From contig CAYZCW010000009.1 of the NCBI GenBank assembly GCA_964477035.1, positions 1-64,000 of the forward strand: DNA of 64,000 bases, in the 5' to 3' direction. The notes below the pieces were generated by a model. That model was not told the origin of the DNA. It did no database searches and was given only the letters and a program-made list of their open reading frames with translations. Source of the DNA: SLSG01 sp964477035 (GTDB lineage: Bacteria; Bacteroidota; Bacteroidia; Bacteroidales; UBA7960). Both the position numbers and the translations under genes were made by a program. Shown here piece by piece: positions 9,201-18,235 of this stretch. The number at the start of each line of letters is the position of its first letter. Within the stretch, counting starts at the first letter, position 1.

Positions 9201-10601
9201 ATGACGCTGATAAAATCTATTTCCGGCATCCGCGGCACCCTGGGCGGAAAGCCGGGTGAAGGGCTGTCGCCCCTGGATATCGTGCAATTCATCAGTGCCT
9301 ACGGCATGTGGCTGAAAGCCAGGCATGCCGGGAAGTCCGTCCTGATGGTCGTGGGGCGTGATGCGCGGACCAGCGGCCTGATGGTGAACCGGCTGGTGCT
9401 GGGGACCTTGCAGGCCCTGGGCATCGACGTGATCGACGGGGGGGTGACCACCACACCCACCGTGGCCATGGGGGTGGTGTCTCACCGGGCCATGGGGGGG
9501 ATCGTGATCACCGCCAGCCACAACCCGAGGAACTGGAATGCCCTCAAGTTCCTGGACGAAGCGGGGGAGTTCCTGTCGGCTGCCCAGGGCGAGGAGATCC
9601 TATCCCTGTCGGATGAGAAAGCGTTTGACTATGTGCCGGTGGAGTCATTCGGAAAATACGAATTCGATGAAGACATGCTGGAAAGGCACATCGAGCAAAT
9701 CCTGGCCCTTCCCCTGGTCGATCGTGATGCGGTGGCTGCCGCAGGCCTGGTCGTGGCCGTGGACGGGGTCAATTCTTCCGGCGGACTGGCCGTTCCCCTG
9801 CTTTTGGAGGCCCTCGGGGTGAAAAAGGTGATCGAGGTGTATTGTGAACCCAATGGCCAGTTTGCCCATAACCCGGAACCCCTGCCGGAAAACCTGGGGG
9901 AGTTGTCTGTGGCCGTTGTCCGCGAAGGGGCCCATCTCGGACTGGCTGTCGATCCCGATGTGGACCGGCTGGCCATCGTCTGCGAAGACGGGGAGTTTTT
10001 CGGGGAGGAATACACCCTGGTGGCCGTGGCCGATTACGTGCTTTCCCGGAATCCTGGCCATACGGTCAGCAACCTGTCTTCGACGCAGGCACTGAAGGAT
10101 GTGGCCGGGAAATACGGCTGCGGTTATTCCTCCTCCGCCGTGGGGGAGGTCCATGTGGTGCAGCTCATGAAGGAGACCGGTGCGGTGATCGGGGGCGAGG
10201 GCAACGGGGGCATCATCTACCCCCCGCTGCATTACGGAAGGGACGCCCTGGCGGGGATCGCCCTGTTTCTGACCCACCTTGTCCGGTCCGGCAAGACCTG
10301 CACGGCCCTGAAAAAGAAATACCCCGACTACCATATTTCCAAAAACAAGGTCGAGCTGCCGCAGGACATCGACCTGGACCAGCTGCTGGAGCATATGGCC
10401 CGGCAATATGCCAAACAGCCGGTCGACCGCACCGACGGGATCAAGATCTGGTTCGACGCGGAATGGGTCCACCTGAGGCGTTCCAATACCGAGTCCATCA
10501 TCCGCATATACGCCGAGAGCGACCACCAGGTAAAGGCCGAAAACCTGGCCGAAAAAATCAGGACGGATATCCGGGCTTTCTTGAAGGGGGAGGAGGATTA
10601 G
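9201..10601 (+). CDS. glmM: Phosphoglucosamine mutase
   Basis: Converts glucosamine-6-phosphate to glucosamine-1-phosphate for peptidoglycan and lipopolysaccharide synthesis. The N-terminus MTLIKSISGIRGTLGG is the conserved start of the family, and the phosphorylated serine is in VITASHNPRNWNALKFL. The Mg loop is DPDVDRLA, and the sugar-binding motif GGEGNGG is near residue 330. The last domain carries RRSNTESIIRIYAES, the phosphate-binding site. A longer frame starts at 9129, but its extra 24 residues do not belong to the family and lie over the promoter. The stop overlaps the stop of mfd by four bases. The second phosphohexomutase at 59.6-61.0 kb is a different subfamily. Confidence 0.9.
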   Translation: MTLIKSISGIRGTLGGKPGEGLSPLDIVQFISAYGMWLKARHAGKSVLMVVGRDARTSGLMVNRLVLGTLQALGIDVIDGGVTTTPTVAMGVVSHRAMGGIVITASHNPRNWNALKFLDEAGEFLSAAQGEEILSLSDEKAFDYVPVESFGKYEFDEDMLERHIEQILALPLVDRDAVAAAGLVVAVDGVNSSGGLAVPLLLEALGVKKVIEVYCEPNGQFAHNPEPLPENLGELSVAVVREGAHLGLAVDPDVDRLAIVCEDGEFFGEEYTLVAVADYVLSRNPGHTVSNLSSTQALKDVAGKYGCGYSSSAVGEVHVVQLMKETGAVIGGEGNGGIIYPPLHYGRDALAGIALFLTHLVRSGKTCTALKKKYPDYHISKNKVELPQDIDLDQLLEHMARQYAKQPVDRTDGIKIWFDAEWVHLRRSNTESIIRIYAESDHQVKAENLAEKIRTDIRAFLKGEED

Positions 10602-13600
10602 GCGGGCTGGTCCTGCCGGAGGATGGCACCGGCCACCTCCCTGGCCTCATCGATGCCGGTGATGCCCTCCACCGCCAGGCTCAGCCTGCCTTTGCTTTCC
10701 CTGAGGGTGCACAGGCGGTGGTTTGACTGCGCATAGGAGAGGACCTGTCCAAAGCGCCGGGTCTGGAAATAGGGGGCGTCCTCGCCCTGGGGAAAATAGC
10801 CGATCATCTTCCCGGATTTCAGGATGAGTTTCTCGAAGCCGGCCTCCCTGGCTTCCCACCTCAGCCGTACCGCCTCCAGCAGGCCCCGGGTCTGGACCGG
10901 CAGGGGACCGAACCTGTCGGCCACCTGGGCGGCGAACCGTGTCAGTTCCTTTTCATCACCGAGGCTGTCCAGTTCCTTATACAGGTTGAGCCTTTCCTGG
11001 ATGTTGTTCACATAGTGGCTGGGGATCAACAGCTCCAGGTCCGTTTCCAGCTGGCATTCGGCCACGCGGTAACCTGCCCGGTCCTCTTCCTGGTACAGCT
11101 CCCTGAACTCCTGCTCCTTCAGCTCGGTCATGGCCTCATCCAGGATCTTCTGGTACATCTCGTAGCCGATTTCCGTGATGAAACCGCTCTGCTCCGCTCC
11201 AAGGATGTTGCCCGCCCCCCGGATGTCCAGGTCGCGCATGGCGATATTGAACCCGCTGCCCAGGTCCGAAAACTCCTCGATCGCCCGGAGACGCTTGCGC
11301 GCTTCCGGGGTGAGGCTGCTCAGGGGGGGGGTCAGCAGGTAGCAGAAGGCCTTCTTGTTGGTGCGTCCCACCCTCCCGCGCATCTGGTGCAGGTCGCTCA
11401 GTCCGAAGTGGTGCGCATTGTTGATGATGATGGTGTTGGCGTTGGGGATGTCGAGTCCCGATTCAATGATGGTGGTGGACACCAGCACATCGTAATCTCC
11501 CTGGATGAAGTCCACCATAATCTCTTCCAGCTTCGCCCCGTCCAGCTGACCATGGCCGATGGCGATGCGCAGGTCCGGGCACAGCCGCTGCACCACCCCC
11601 GCCACTTCCGGGATGTTCTGGACCCGGTTGTGCACGAAAAAGACCTGCCCCCCGCGTCCGACCTCCTGCATGATGGCATCCCGGATGAGTTCCTCGTTGA
11701 AGACGTGGATCTCGGTGATGATCGGGTAGCGGTTCGGGGGCGGGGTGTTGATCAGCGACAGGTCCCTCGCGCCCATGAGCGAAAACTGCAGGGTGCGCGG
11801 AATCGGTGTGGCACTCAGGGTCAGGGTGTCCACATCCACCTTCAGCTGTTTGAGCCTTTCCTTGGCCCCGACCCCGAACTTCTGCTCCTCATCCACGATG
11901 AGCAGTCCCAGGTCCTTGAATTTCAAGTCTTTTCCCAGCAGCCGGTGGGTGCCGATCAAAATGTCAATGCTGCCTGTGGCGAGGTCCTTCAGCACCCTGG
12001 TTTTCTCTTTCTGCGTGCGAAAACGGCTGATGTAGTCGACCCGGCAGGGGAAATCCTTCAGCCGTTCCGAAAAGGTCCGTTGGTGTTGCAGGGCCAGGAT
12101 CGTGGTGGGGACCAGGACGGCCACCTGCCGGGAATCGGTCACCGCCTTGAAGGCCGCCCGTATGGCCACTTCCGTTTTGCCAAAGCCCACATCCCCGCAT
12201 ATGAGCCTGTCCATGGGATGGGAGGCCTCCATGTCCCGTTTCACGTCGGCCGTGGCTTTCTCCTGGTCGGGGGTGTCCTCGAAAATGAAGGAGGCCTCCA
12301 GTTCGTTCTGCAGGTAGGTGTCGGGGGAGAACGCGAATCCCTGCCTGGCCTTTCGCTTGGCATACAGGGCGATGAGGTCCTTGGCGATGTCCTTGACCTT
12401 CTTCTTGGTCTTGTTCTTCAGGTTGCTCCATGCCGGGGAGCCCAGGCGGTGCAGGGACGGCACCGTTCCTTCCCTGCCTACGTAACGGGAGATGCGGTGC
12501 AGGGAGTGGATGCTGATGTACAGGATGTCATTGTCCTTGTATATCAGTCGGATGGCCTCCTGGGGCTTGCCGTTGACCTCGATCATTTCCAGGCCGGAAA
12601 AGATCCCCACGCCGTGGTCAATATGGGTGATGTAGTCCCCCGCCTTCAGGTTGAAGAGCTCCTTCATGCTCATGGCCTGCTTGCCGGGGAGCTTCTCCCG
12701 GATCCGGTAGCGGTGGTAGCGTTCGAAGATCTGGTGGTCGGTATAGCAAACCAGCTTCCCGTCCCGGTCTATGAAGCCCTCGTGCAGGCCCAGGCGGAGG
12801 CCGGCATGCCGGAAGCGCATCTCATGGTCCTTCCCGTGGTGCAGCGTCTCGAAGATGGCGTCGATGCGTTCCAGCTGGTGGGGGTTGTCCGACACCAGGA
12901 TGTTGGTCATGCCTTCCCGGGTCATCGCCTCCAGGTTGCTGACCAGCAACTCGAAGTTCTTGTTGAAGGAGGGCTGGGGGCTGAAGTGCCCCTCCAGGAT
13001 GCGGCCCCCTTCCACGGAGATCAGGGGCTTTTTCAGCTCCACGACCCTCGCTTCGCGGAGTGTTTCCCCCAGGGCCTCTCCGCTCATATACAGTTCCTGT
13101 GCCGGCCGGTGGGCGATGTCGGGGTGACGGGTTGCCAGGGCTTCCTGTGCCTTGCCGAAGCCTTCCTGCATCCTCCCGGTGACCAGGGCCGGGTCGTCGA
13201 TCCATACCAGGGTGTCCCGCGGCATGGAATGCAGCAGGAACTCCCGCCGCTCTTCGGTATGGACCATCTGCCGCACATCGGGCAACAGGCTGACCTGATC
13301 CTGCATTTTGACCGAGAGCTGTGTTTCCGGGTCGTACGAACGCAGGCTTTCCACCTCCCCGCCCATGATTTCGATGCGGAAAGGGTAATCGTTGGCATAA
13401 GAGAACACGTCGATGATCCCGCCGCGGACCGAGAAGGTCCCGGGCTCCACCACGAAGTCGGTATGTCCGAAACCAAAATCCAGCAGCACCTCCATCAGGA
13501 AATCGACCGAAAGCCGGTCGCCCTTGCGCACAGGAACCAGGTGCTTTTTCACCACCCGGCGGGAGACCACCTTCTCCTGCAAGGCCTCCGGGTAGCTGAC

Positions 13601-13987
13601 GATCCAGATGCGTGAGGTTTCCGAGGCCAGGCGGTTGACCACCTCTGAGCGGAACAGCACGTTGGCGTTGTCGGTTTCCGCGAAGGTGTAAGGCTTTTTA
13701 TAGGAAGCGGGAAAATGGAACAGGCTGCGCTCCTCGAAGCCCTTGCCCTTTTCTTCCAGAAGCGCTTCCAGGTCGTTGAAGAAATAGGCGGAAGATTCCC
13801 TGTCGGGCAGGATGAACAAGGCGCTTTTTTGCAGGTTGCGGTGCACCGATGCCGCCAGCACCGCCGCAGCCGATCCGGCAAGTCCCGTGACGCCCAGCGC
13901 CCCGGACTGTCTGCCCCGGGCGAAGGCGGTCAGTTCCCTGTGGGCGGCGGTCTCTGAGAAATGCCTGAAGAATTCCTGGAGGTCCAA
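10598..13987 (-). CDS. mfd: Transcription-repair coupling factor Mfd
   Basis: Large ATP-dependent translocase that removes RNA polymerase stalled at DNA damage and recruits UvrA. All parts are in order. The UvrB-like N-terminal region includes LPDRESSAYFFNDLEAL. The RNA polymerase-binding CarD-like domain is around GDYITHIDHGVGIFSGLE. The SF2 motor has Walker A (GDVGFGKTEVAIRAAF), the box LLIVDEEQKFGVG, and QMRGRVGRTNKKAFCY. The C-terminal TRCF domain follows. Length 1129 is normal. The reading frame starts with TTG at 13987; no ATG fits, the N-terminus aligns with the family from there, and a -7 element lies 23 bases upstream. It is convergent with glmM, with a four-base overlap of stops. 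Confidence 0.96.
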   Translation of the reverse strand: MDLQEFFRHFSETAAHRELTAFARGRQSGALGVTGLAGSAAAVLAASVHRNLQKSALFILPDRESSAYFFNDLEALLEEKGKGFEERSLFHFPASYKKPYTFAETDNANVLFRSEVVNRLASETSRIWIVSYPEALQEKVVSRRVVKKHLVPVRKGDRLSVDFLMEVLLDFGFGHTDFVVEPGTFSVRGGIIDVFSYANDYPFRIEIMGGEVESLRSYDPETQLSVKMQDQVSLLPDVRQMVHTEERREFLLHSMPRDTLVWIDDPALVTGRMQEGFGKAQEALATRHPDIAHRPAQELYMSGEALGETLREARVVELKKPLISVEGGRILEGHFSPQPSFNKNFELLVSNLEAMTREGMTNILVSDNPHQLERIDAIFETLHHGKDHEMRFRHAGLRLGLHEGFIDRDGKLVCYTDHQIFERYHRYRIREKLPGKQAMSMKELFNLKAGDYITHIDHGVGIFSGLEMIEVNGKPQEAIRLIYKDNDILYISIHSLHRISRYVGREGTVPSLHRLGSPAWSNLKNKTKKKVKDIAKDLIALYAKRKARQGFAFSPDTYLQNELEASFIFEDTPDQEKATADVKRDMEASHPMDRLICGDVGFGKTEVAIRAAFKAVTDSRQVAVLVPTTILALQHQRTFSERLKDFPCRVDYISRFRTQKEKTRVLKDLATGSIDILIGTHRLLGKDLKFKDLGLLIVDEEQKFGVGAKERLKQLKVDVDTLTLSATPIPRTLQFSLMGARDLSLINTPPPNRYPIITEIHVFNEELIRDAIMQEVGRGGQVFFVHNRVQNIPEVAGVVQRLCPDLRIAIGHGQLDGAKLEEIMVDFIQGDYDVLVSTTIIESGLDIPNANTIIINNAHHFGLSDLHQMRGRVGRTNKKAFCYLLTPPLSSLTPEARKRLRAIEEFSDLGSGFNIAMRDLDIRGAGNILGAEQSGFITEIGYEMYQKILDEAMTELKEQEFRELYQEEDRAGYRVAECQLETDLELLIPSHYVNNIQERLNLYKELDSLGDEKELTRFAAQVADRFGPLPVQTRGLLEAVRLRWEAREAGFEKLILKSGKMIGYFPQGEDAPYFQTRRFGQVLSYAQSNHRLCTLRESKGRLSLAVEGITGIDEAREVAGAILRQDQPA

Positions 13988-14009
13988 CGGGTGCCTGGAT
14001 AAAAACAGG

Positions 14010-14017
14010 CAAAGATA
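14010..14017 (-). promoter_or_regulatory. -7 element upstream of mfd
   Basis: TATCTTTG on the minus strand, a full TAnnTTTG match. The expected transcript start near 14003 leaves about 15 bases to the TTG start of mfd, so it supports that unusual start codon. It sits just past the end of fbp, giving mfd its own promoter. Confidence 0.55.
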
Positions 14018-14041
14018 TGGATTGCCCGGGGATTGTCCAAA

Positions 14042-15049
14042 TCAGCCCCCTTCACGCAGGAAGCCTTCGAGTTTTTCGACCATCCATTTGGGGCCGGTGA
14101 AAAAGGGCGAGCGCTGGTGGAGGGTTTCCGGCTGGATCCCCATGATCCGGCGGGTTCCGTCGGTGGCCCTGCCCCCTGCCTGTTCCGCGATGAAGGCGAT
14201 GGGTTTGCATTCGTACAGCAGCCGCAGTTTTCCCCGGGGGTTGCTGGCGGTGGACGGGTACATGAAGATGCCCCCCTTGATCAGGTTGCGGTGGAAGTCC
14301 GCCACGAGCGATCCGATGTAACGGGAAGTATAAGGCCTCAGGGTAGGGGGGTCTATTTCCTGGCAGTATTTGATGTACCTCTTCACGCCCGGGGGGAAAT
14401 GGACGTAATAGCCTTCGTTCACGGAATAGATATTGGCCGTCCCGGGGTAGACCATTTCGGGATGGGACAAACAGAAAATACCCACCGAGGGGTCGAGCGT
14501 GAAGCCGTTGACTCCCTTGCCGGTGGTGTACACCAGCATGGTGGAGGAGCCGTAGATGACGTAGCCGGCGGCCACCAGGTTGATGCCTGGCTGCAGCAGG
14601 TCCTCCAGGGTCCCGCCGCCGGCCTCGGTGATCCTGCGGTAGATGGAAAAGATCGTGCCGATGGACACATTGGCTTCGATGTTGCTGCTGCCGTCCAGCG
14701 GGTCGATCGCCACCACGTACTTGCCCAGCTCGGAGAACTCGTTCTGAAAGGAGATCACCTTTTCGTTCTCCTCCGAGGCGATGGCACAACACTCTCCCCC
14801 CCCTTTCAGTGCGGTGATGAACATCTCGTTGGCAAACACATCCAGCTTCTTCTGGGTCTCCCCCTGAATGTTTTCCCGTCCTGCCGTGCCGAGGATGTCC
14901 ACCAGGCCGGCGGCGTTGATCTCCCGGTTGACGATCTTGGCCGCGGTGGCAATGTCATTCAGCAGGCGGGTGAGGGCCCCCTTGGCGTGGGGGTATTGCG
15001 ACTGCCTCTCGATGATGAACTCGGTCAGGGTCTTGATCTTTTGTCTCAT
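14042..15049 (-). CDS. fbp: Fructose-1,6-bisphosphatase, class I
   Basis: Gluconeogenic phosphatase that makes fructose-6-phosphate. The class I metal and phosphate site is clear: FSELGKYVVAIDPLDGSSNI followed by VSIGTIFSIYR (about residues 105-135). The N-terminus has the LTEFIIERQ helix typical of the class, and the C-terminal stretch YPSTASNPRGKLRLLYEC is also characteristic. Length 335 is usual. Its ATG overlaps the cinA stop in the form ATGA, so the two genes are translated from one message, although no functional link between them is obvious. Confidence 0.95.
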   Translation of the reverse strand: MRQKIKTLTEFIIERQSQYPHAKGALTRLLNDIATAAKIVNREINAAGLVDILGTAGRENIQGETQKKLDVFANEMFITALKGGGECCAIASEENEKVISFQNEFSELGKYVVAIDPLDGSSNIEANVSIGTIFSIYRRITEAGGGTLEDLLQPGINLVAAGYVIYGSSTMLVYTTGKGVNGFTLDPSVGIFCLSHPEMVYPGTANIYSVNEGYYVHFPPGVKRYIKYCQEIDPPTLRPYTSRYIGSLVADFHRNLIKGGIFMYPSTASNPRGKLRLLYECKPIAFIAEQAGGRATDGTRRIMGIQPETLHQRSPFFTGPKWMVEKLEGFLREGG

Positions 15050-16326
15050 GCCTTATTTGCTTGGGTTAGGTTGTCCTGTTTTTCGTCGGATGGGTCCAGC
15101 ATGTTTTTCAGCATGCCCAGGGCCGCAATGGCTGCCCGTACAATGTTTCTCTCCCGCTCGTCCCCGAACCGGAACAGCTTGCTGCGGACGCCTTCCGCTC
15201 CGGCCACCGCGATCCACACCGTGCCGACGGGCTTGCCGGGAGTCCCCCCGTCGGGTCCGGCGATGCCGCTCACGGCGATCGAGGCGTCCGTGCCGAGGCG
15301 CAGCCTGACCTCCCGGGCCATGCATTCCACCACCTCCCGGCTTACGGCCCCATGCTTTTGCAGCAGGGCTGGGCTGAGCCCGAGCAGTCCGGTTTTGACC
15401 TCGTTGTCGTAGGCCACGACCGATCCCCGGAACCAGGCCGAGCTGCCCGGCACGCTGGTGATGCGGTGGGCGATATAGCCTCCGGTGCAGCTCTCGGCGG
15501 TGGACAGGCTCATGCCCTTGCCCCGGAGGATCTGGCCGATCACTTCCTCCAGGCGCTGGTCGTCTTCACCCCATACATATTGGGGAATCAGGGCGCGCAG
15601 CTCCTCCATGGCCCGGTCGATCTGCCGGTGCAGCATGACCTCATCGGGTCCCGCGGCGCTCAGCCTGAGCTTCACGATGCCGGGGGAGGGCAGGTAGGCC
15701 AGCTTCAGCCCGGACGGCAGCGCCTCTTCCCATCCGGCGATCAGGTCGGCCAGGAAGCTTTCTCCGATCCCCTGGGTGAGCAGGGTCTTGTGCACGATAT
15801 GATGGCCGCCGGCCAGGGCCTTCAGCCGGGGCAGGAGGGTGCTGTCGACCATGTGCTTCATCTCGTGGGGCACGCCCGGCATGAAAAGATAGATGATGCT
15901 GCCCTTTTCCATCCACAGCCCGGGGGCCGTCCCGAAGGGATTGCGGATCACGGCAGCCGATTCCGGCACAAAGGCTTGCCTCCGGTTCAGCTCGGTGAGC
16001 TCCAGGCCGCGCCGGGCAAAAAAGGCGGTGTTGTCGGCCAGGACCGTTTCGTCGAAGACCAGGCGGGTGCTGAAGAAATCGCAGATGACCGCCTTGGTGA
16101 TGTCGTCCCGGGTGGGACCCAGTCCTCCGGTCACCACCACCAGCCCGGCCCTTTTTCCGGCTTCCCCCAGCATCTCCCGTATCTGCTCCGCCTGGTCGCC
16201 GACCACCGACACGCGGCCCACCGCGATCCCGGTGGCATTCAGCCGCGAGGCAAGGAAACCGGCATTGGTATTGATGGTCTGTCCGATGAGGATCTCATCC
16301 CCGATGGAAATAATTTCTGCCAGCAT
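15046..16326 (-). CDS. cinA: CinA: nicotinamide-nucleotide amidohydrolase / ADP-ribose-type pyrophosphatase fusion
   Basis: Two-domain enzyme of pyridine nucleotide salvage. Residues 1 to about 170 form the MoCF-type domain (ISIGDEILIGQTINTNAGFL, VVTGGLGPTRDDITK). Residues from about 265 form the C-terminal deamidase (STAESCTGGYIAHRITSVPG, then YDNEVKTGLLG and SGIAGPDGGTPGKPVGTVW). NMN deamidase activity is established for the C-terminal domain in related proteins. Length 426 is usual. It is the first gene of a two-gene unit with fbp, and the stops and starts overlap by ATGA. Confidence 0.94.
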   Translation of the reverse strand: MLAEIISIGDEILIGQTINTNAGFLASRLNATGIAVGRVSVVGDQAEQIREMLGEAGKRAGLVVVTGGLGPTRDDITKAVICDFFSTRLVFDETVLADNTAFFARRGLELTELNRRQAFVPESAAVIRNPFGTAPGLWMEKGSIIYLFMPGVPHEMKHMVDSTLLPRLKALAGGHHIVHKTLLTQGIGESFLADLIAGWEEALPSGLKLAYLPSPGIVKLRLSAAGPDEVMLHRQIDRAMEELRALIPQYVWGEDDQRLEEVIGQILRGKGMSLSTAESCTGGYIAHRITSVPGSSAWFRGSVVAYDNEVKTGLLGLSPALLQKHGAVSREVVECMAREVRLRLGTDASIAVSGIAGPDGGTPGKPVGTVWIAVAGAEGVRSKLFRFGDERERNIVRAAIAALGMLKNMLDPSDEKQDNLTQANKA

Positions 16327-16402
16327 GTTGTTTATTGCGTTAAGGGCCCCGGCTGCCCGGGCGGAAAACGTCCTCTGGGGCAGGAATCCGCAAAATAATG
16401 AT

Positions 16403-16410
16403 TATTTTTG
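16403..16410 (+). promoter_or_regulatory. -7 element upstream of the nucleoside phosphorylase gene
   Basis: TATTTTTG, a full TAnnTTTG match in the A/T-rich gap between cinA and the phosphorylase. It lies 38 bases before the ATG at 16448 and supports that start over the open frame extending upstream through cinA. Confidence 0.5.
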
Positions 16411-16447
16411 CCTTTGGGCAAGGTTTTCATTCATTAAATATTTTCCC

Positions 16448-17320
16448 ATGGCTGCCATCAAAGAATCCGAACTCATCCTGAACCCCGACGGGAGCATCTA
16501 CCACCTGAAGCTCCGTCCGGAACAGATTGCCGACACCCTGATTCTGGTGGGTGACCAGGAGAGGGTTGCCCGCATCTCCCGGCATTTCGACCGCCTCGAG
16601 CACCGGGTGCAGAACCGGGAATTTGTGACCCACACGGGCTGGTTCAACAACCGGCGCCTCACGGTCCTGTCTTCGGGCATCGGCACCGACAACATCGATA
16701 TCGTGGTCAACGAACTGGACGCCCTGGTCAACATCGACCTGGAAACCCGCACCATCAAAAAGGAGCATACCTCCCTGAAGATGGTGCGGCTGGGCACCTC
16801 CGGGGCCCTGCAGCCCGACCTGCCCGTTGATACCTTCGTGGCCTCCGCCTACGGACTTGGATTCGACGGCCTCCTCCATTTTTACTCCTACGACGAGTCC
16901 ATTCTGGAAAAGGACCTCATGGAGGCCTTCAAGGCCCATACCGGCTGGAGCGACCGGCTTCCCCATCCCTACATCATAGGGGCCTCAGAAACCCTGCTCG
17001 CACAGGTCGGCCGTGACATGGCCGCCGGCATCACTGCCACGGCCAACGGCTTTTACGGTCCCCAGGGGCGCCGGCTGCGCATCCCCCTGGCCTTTCCCGG
17101 GCTGAACCGTCGCATCGAGGACTTTCACTCCGGGGGCCACCGGATCATGAATTTCGAAATGGAAACCTCTGCCCTCTTTGGCCTGGGGCGGGTGTTGGGA
17201 CACCAGGCACTCACCGTCTGCGCCATCATCGCCAACCGCGTGCGCAAGGAGTACAGCAAGGATTACAGGAAGACGGTGGACCGGCTCATCGAAGTCGTCC
17301 TGGAGCGCATGACCTCCTAA
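16448..17320 (+). CDS. Uridine phosphorylase-like nucleoside phosphorylase
   Basis: Cytosolic PNP/UDP-family enzyme that splits a nucleoside with phosphate into base and ribose-1-phosphate. Family features are ADTLILVGDQERVARIS at the start, the phosphate-site region VLSSGIGTDNIDIVVNELDA, RLGTSGALQ, and MNFEMETSALFGLGRVLG near residue 240, which holds the ribose-binding Glu-Met-Glu. The Bacteroidota members of this group are usually annotated as uridine phosphorylase, but the true base preference cannot be read here. The open frame continues 185 codons upstream, but that part is a shadow of cinA. The next gene follows 11 bases later. Confidence 0.87.
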   Translation: MAAIKESELILNPDGSIYHLKLRPEQIADTLILVGDQERVARISRHFDRLEHRVQNREFVTHTGWFNNRRLTVLSSGIGTDNIDIVVNELDALVNIDLETRTIKKEHTSLKMVRLGTSGALQPDLPVDTFVASAYGLGFDGLLHFYSYDESILEKDLMEAFKAHTGWSDRLPHPYIIGASETLLAQVGRDMAAGITATANGFYGPQGRRLRIPLAFPGLNRRIEDFHSGGHRIMNFEMETSALFGLGRVLGHQALTVCAIIANRVRKEYSKDYRKTVDRLIEVVLERMTS

Positions 17321-17331
17321 AGAGCAACGGC

Positions 17332-18219
17332 ATGGCGGACCAGGGGGAAAACATCCGGGAAATCAGGGCGCTGATGCGCCTCATGGACGAGCCGGATCCT
17401 GCCGTGTACCAGGAGGTGGCACACAGGATCCTCACTGTCGGTCCGCCGGCGGTCCCTTTCCTGGAAAACACCTGGGACGGCAGCTCCGACAGCCTCGTTC
17501 AGGAGCGGATCGACGACCTCCTCCGGCAGATCCGTTTTCAGGCCGTTCATACCGGCTTTGGACAGTGGGTGGCCTCGGGCTGCAAGGACCTGCTCGGTGG
17601 ATGCCTGCTGCTGGCCAGGATGGGCAATCCGTCCCTGAGTGAGGAAGACGTGCATTTTGAGATCGGCCGCATACGCAAGGATGTGTGGCTGGAGATCAAC
17701 GAGAACCTGACGGCCCTGGAGCAGGTCAGGGTGTTCAATCACGTCTTTTACGAGCTGCATGGCTTTTCGGGCAACATGGAGGATGTCCACGCCCCGGAAA
17801 ACTTCTTCATCGACTGGGTGCTGGACCACCGCAAGGGCAACTCCATTTCCCTCAGCATCCTGTACATGCTGGTGGCGCAGGGTCTCGACCTGCCGGTGGC
17901 GGGGGTCAGCCTGCCGGAGCATTTCCTTCTGGCCTACCTGGGCCGGGCGGGGGAGGGGGAAGCCGCCGGGGGGGAAGAACCCCAGGTGCTTTTCTACATC
18001 AATGCCTACAGCAAGGGCAGTGTGTATTCCCGGCAGGAGGTGAGCGATTTTTTGCTGCGGCTGGGCCACGAGCCGGGGCCTGAATACCTGGCTCCCGGCA
18101 ACAACAGGGCGCTCATGCAGCACCTGCTCGACGACCTGGTGGCGGCTTACATCCAGGCCGGTTCCCCCGATTATACCGCCCAGGCCGTTGCCCTGCGCGC
18201 ACTGCTGGCAGGGGAATAA
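17332..18219 (+). CDS. SirB1-like transglutaminase-fold protein
   Basis: Resembles SirB1 (transglutaminase-like superfamily, PF13369). The core is about residues 60-230: LARMGNPSLSEEDV, then LEQVRVFNHVFYELHGFSGN, FFIDWVLDHRKGNSISLSIL and GLDLPVAGVSLPEHFLLAYL. The usual catalytic cysteine of transglutaminases is replaced by the family's Asn/Ser stretch, so enzyme activity is not assured. The C-terminal 70 residues look helical, as expected for the TPR-like tail of this family. It follows the phosphorylase by 11 bases and probably shares its transcript. Physiological role unknown. Confidence 0.78.
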   Translation: MADQGENIREIRALMRLMDEPDPAVYQEVAHRILTVGPPAVPFLENTWDGSSDSLVQERIDDLLRQIRFQAVHTGFGQWVASGCKDLLGGCLLLARMGNPSLSEEDVHFEIGRIRKDVWLEINENLTALEQVRVFNHVFYELHGFSGNMEDVHAPENFFIDWVLDHRKGNSISLSILYMLVAQGLDLPVAGVSLPEHFLLAYLGRAGEGEAAGGEEPQVLFYINAYSKGSVYSRQEVSDFLLRLGHEPGPEYLAPGNNRALMQHLLDDLVAAYIQAGSPDYTAQAVALRALLAGE

Positions 18220-18235
18220 GGGCCGTCCAGGCCTT

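Noticed and set aside
11015..13615. 866-codon open frame on the plus strand opposite mfd
   Set aside because: It is a shadow of mfd, which has full family motifs on the minus strand. The peptide is rich in His, Gln, Gly and Val, as expected for antisense reading of GC-rich codons.
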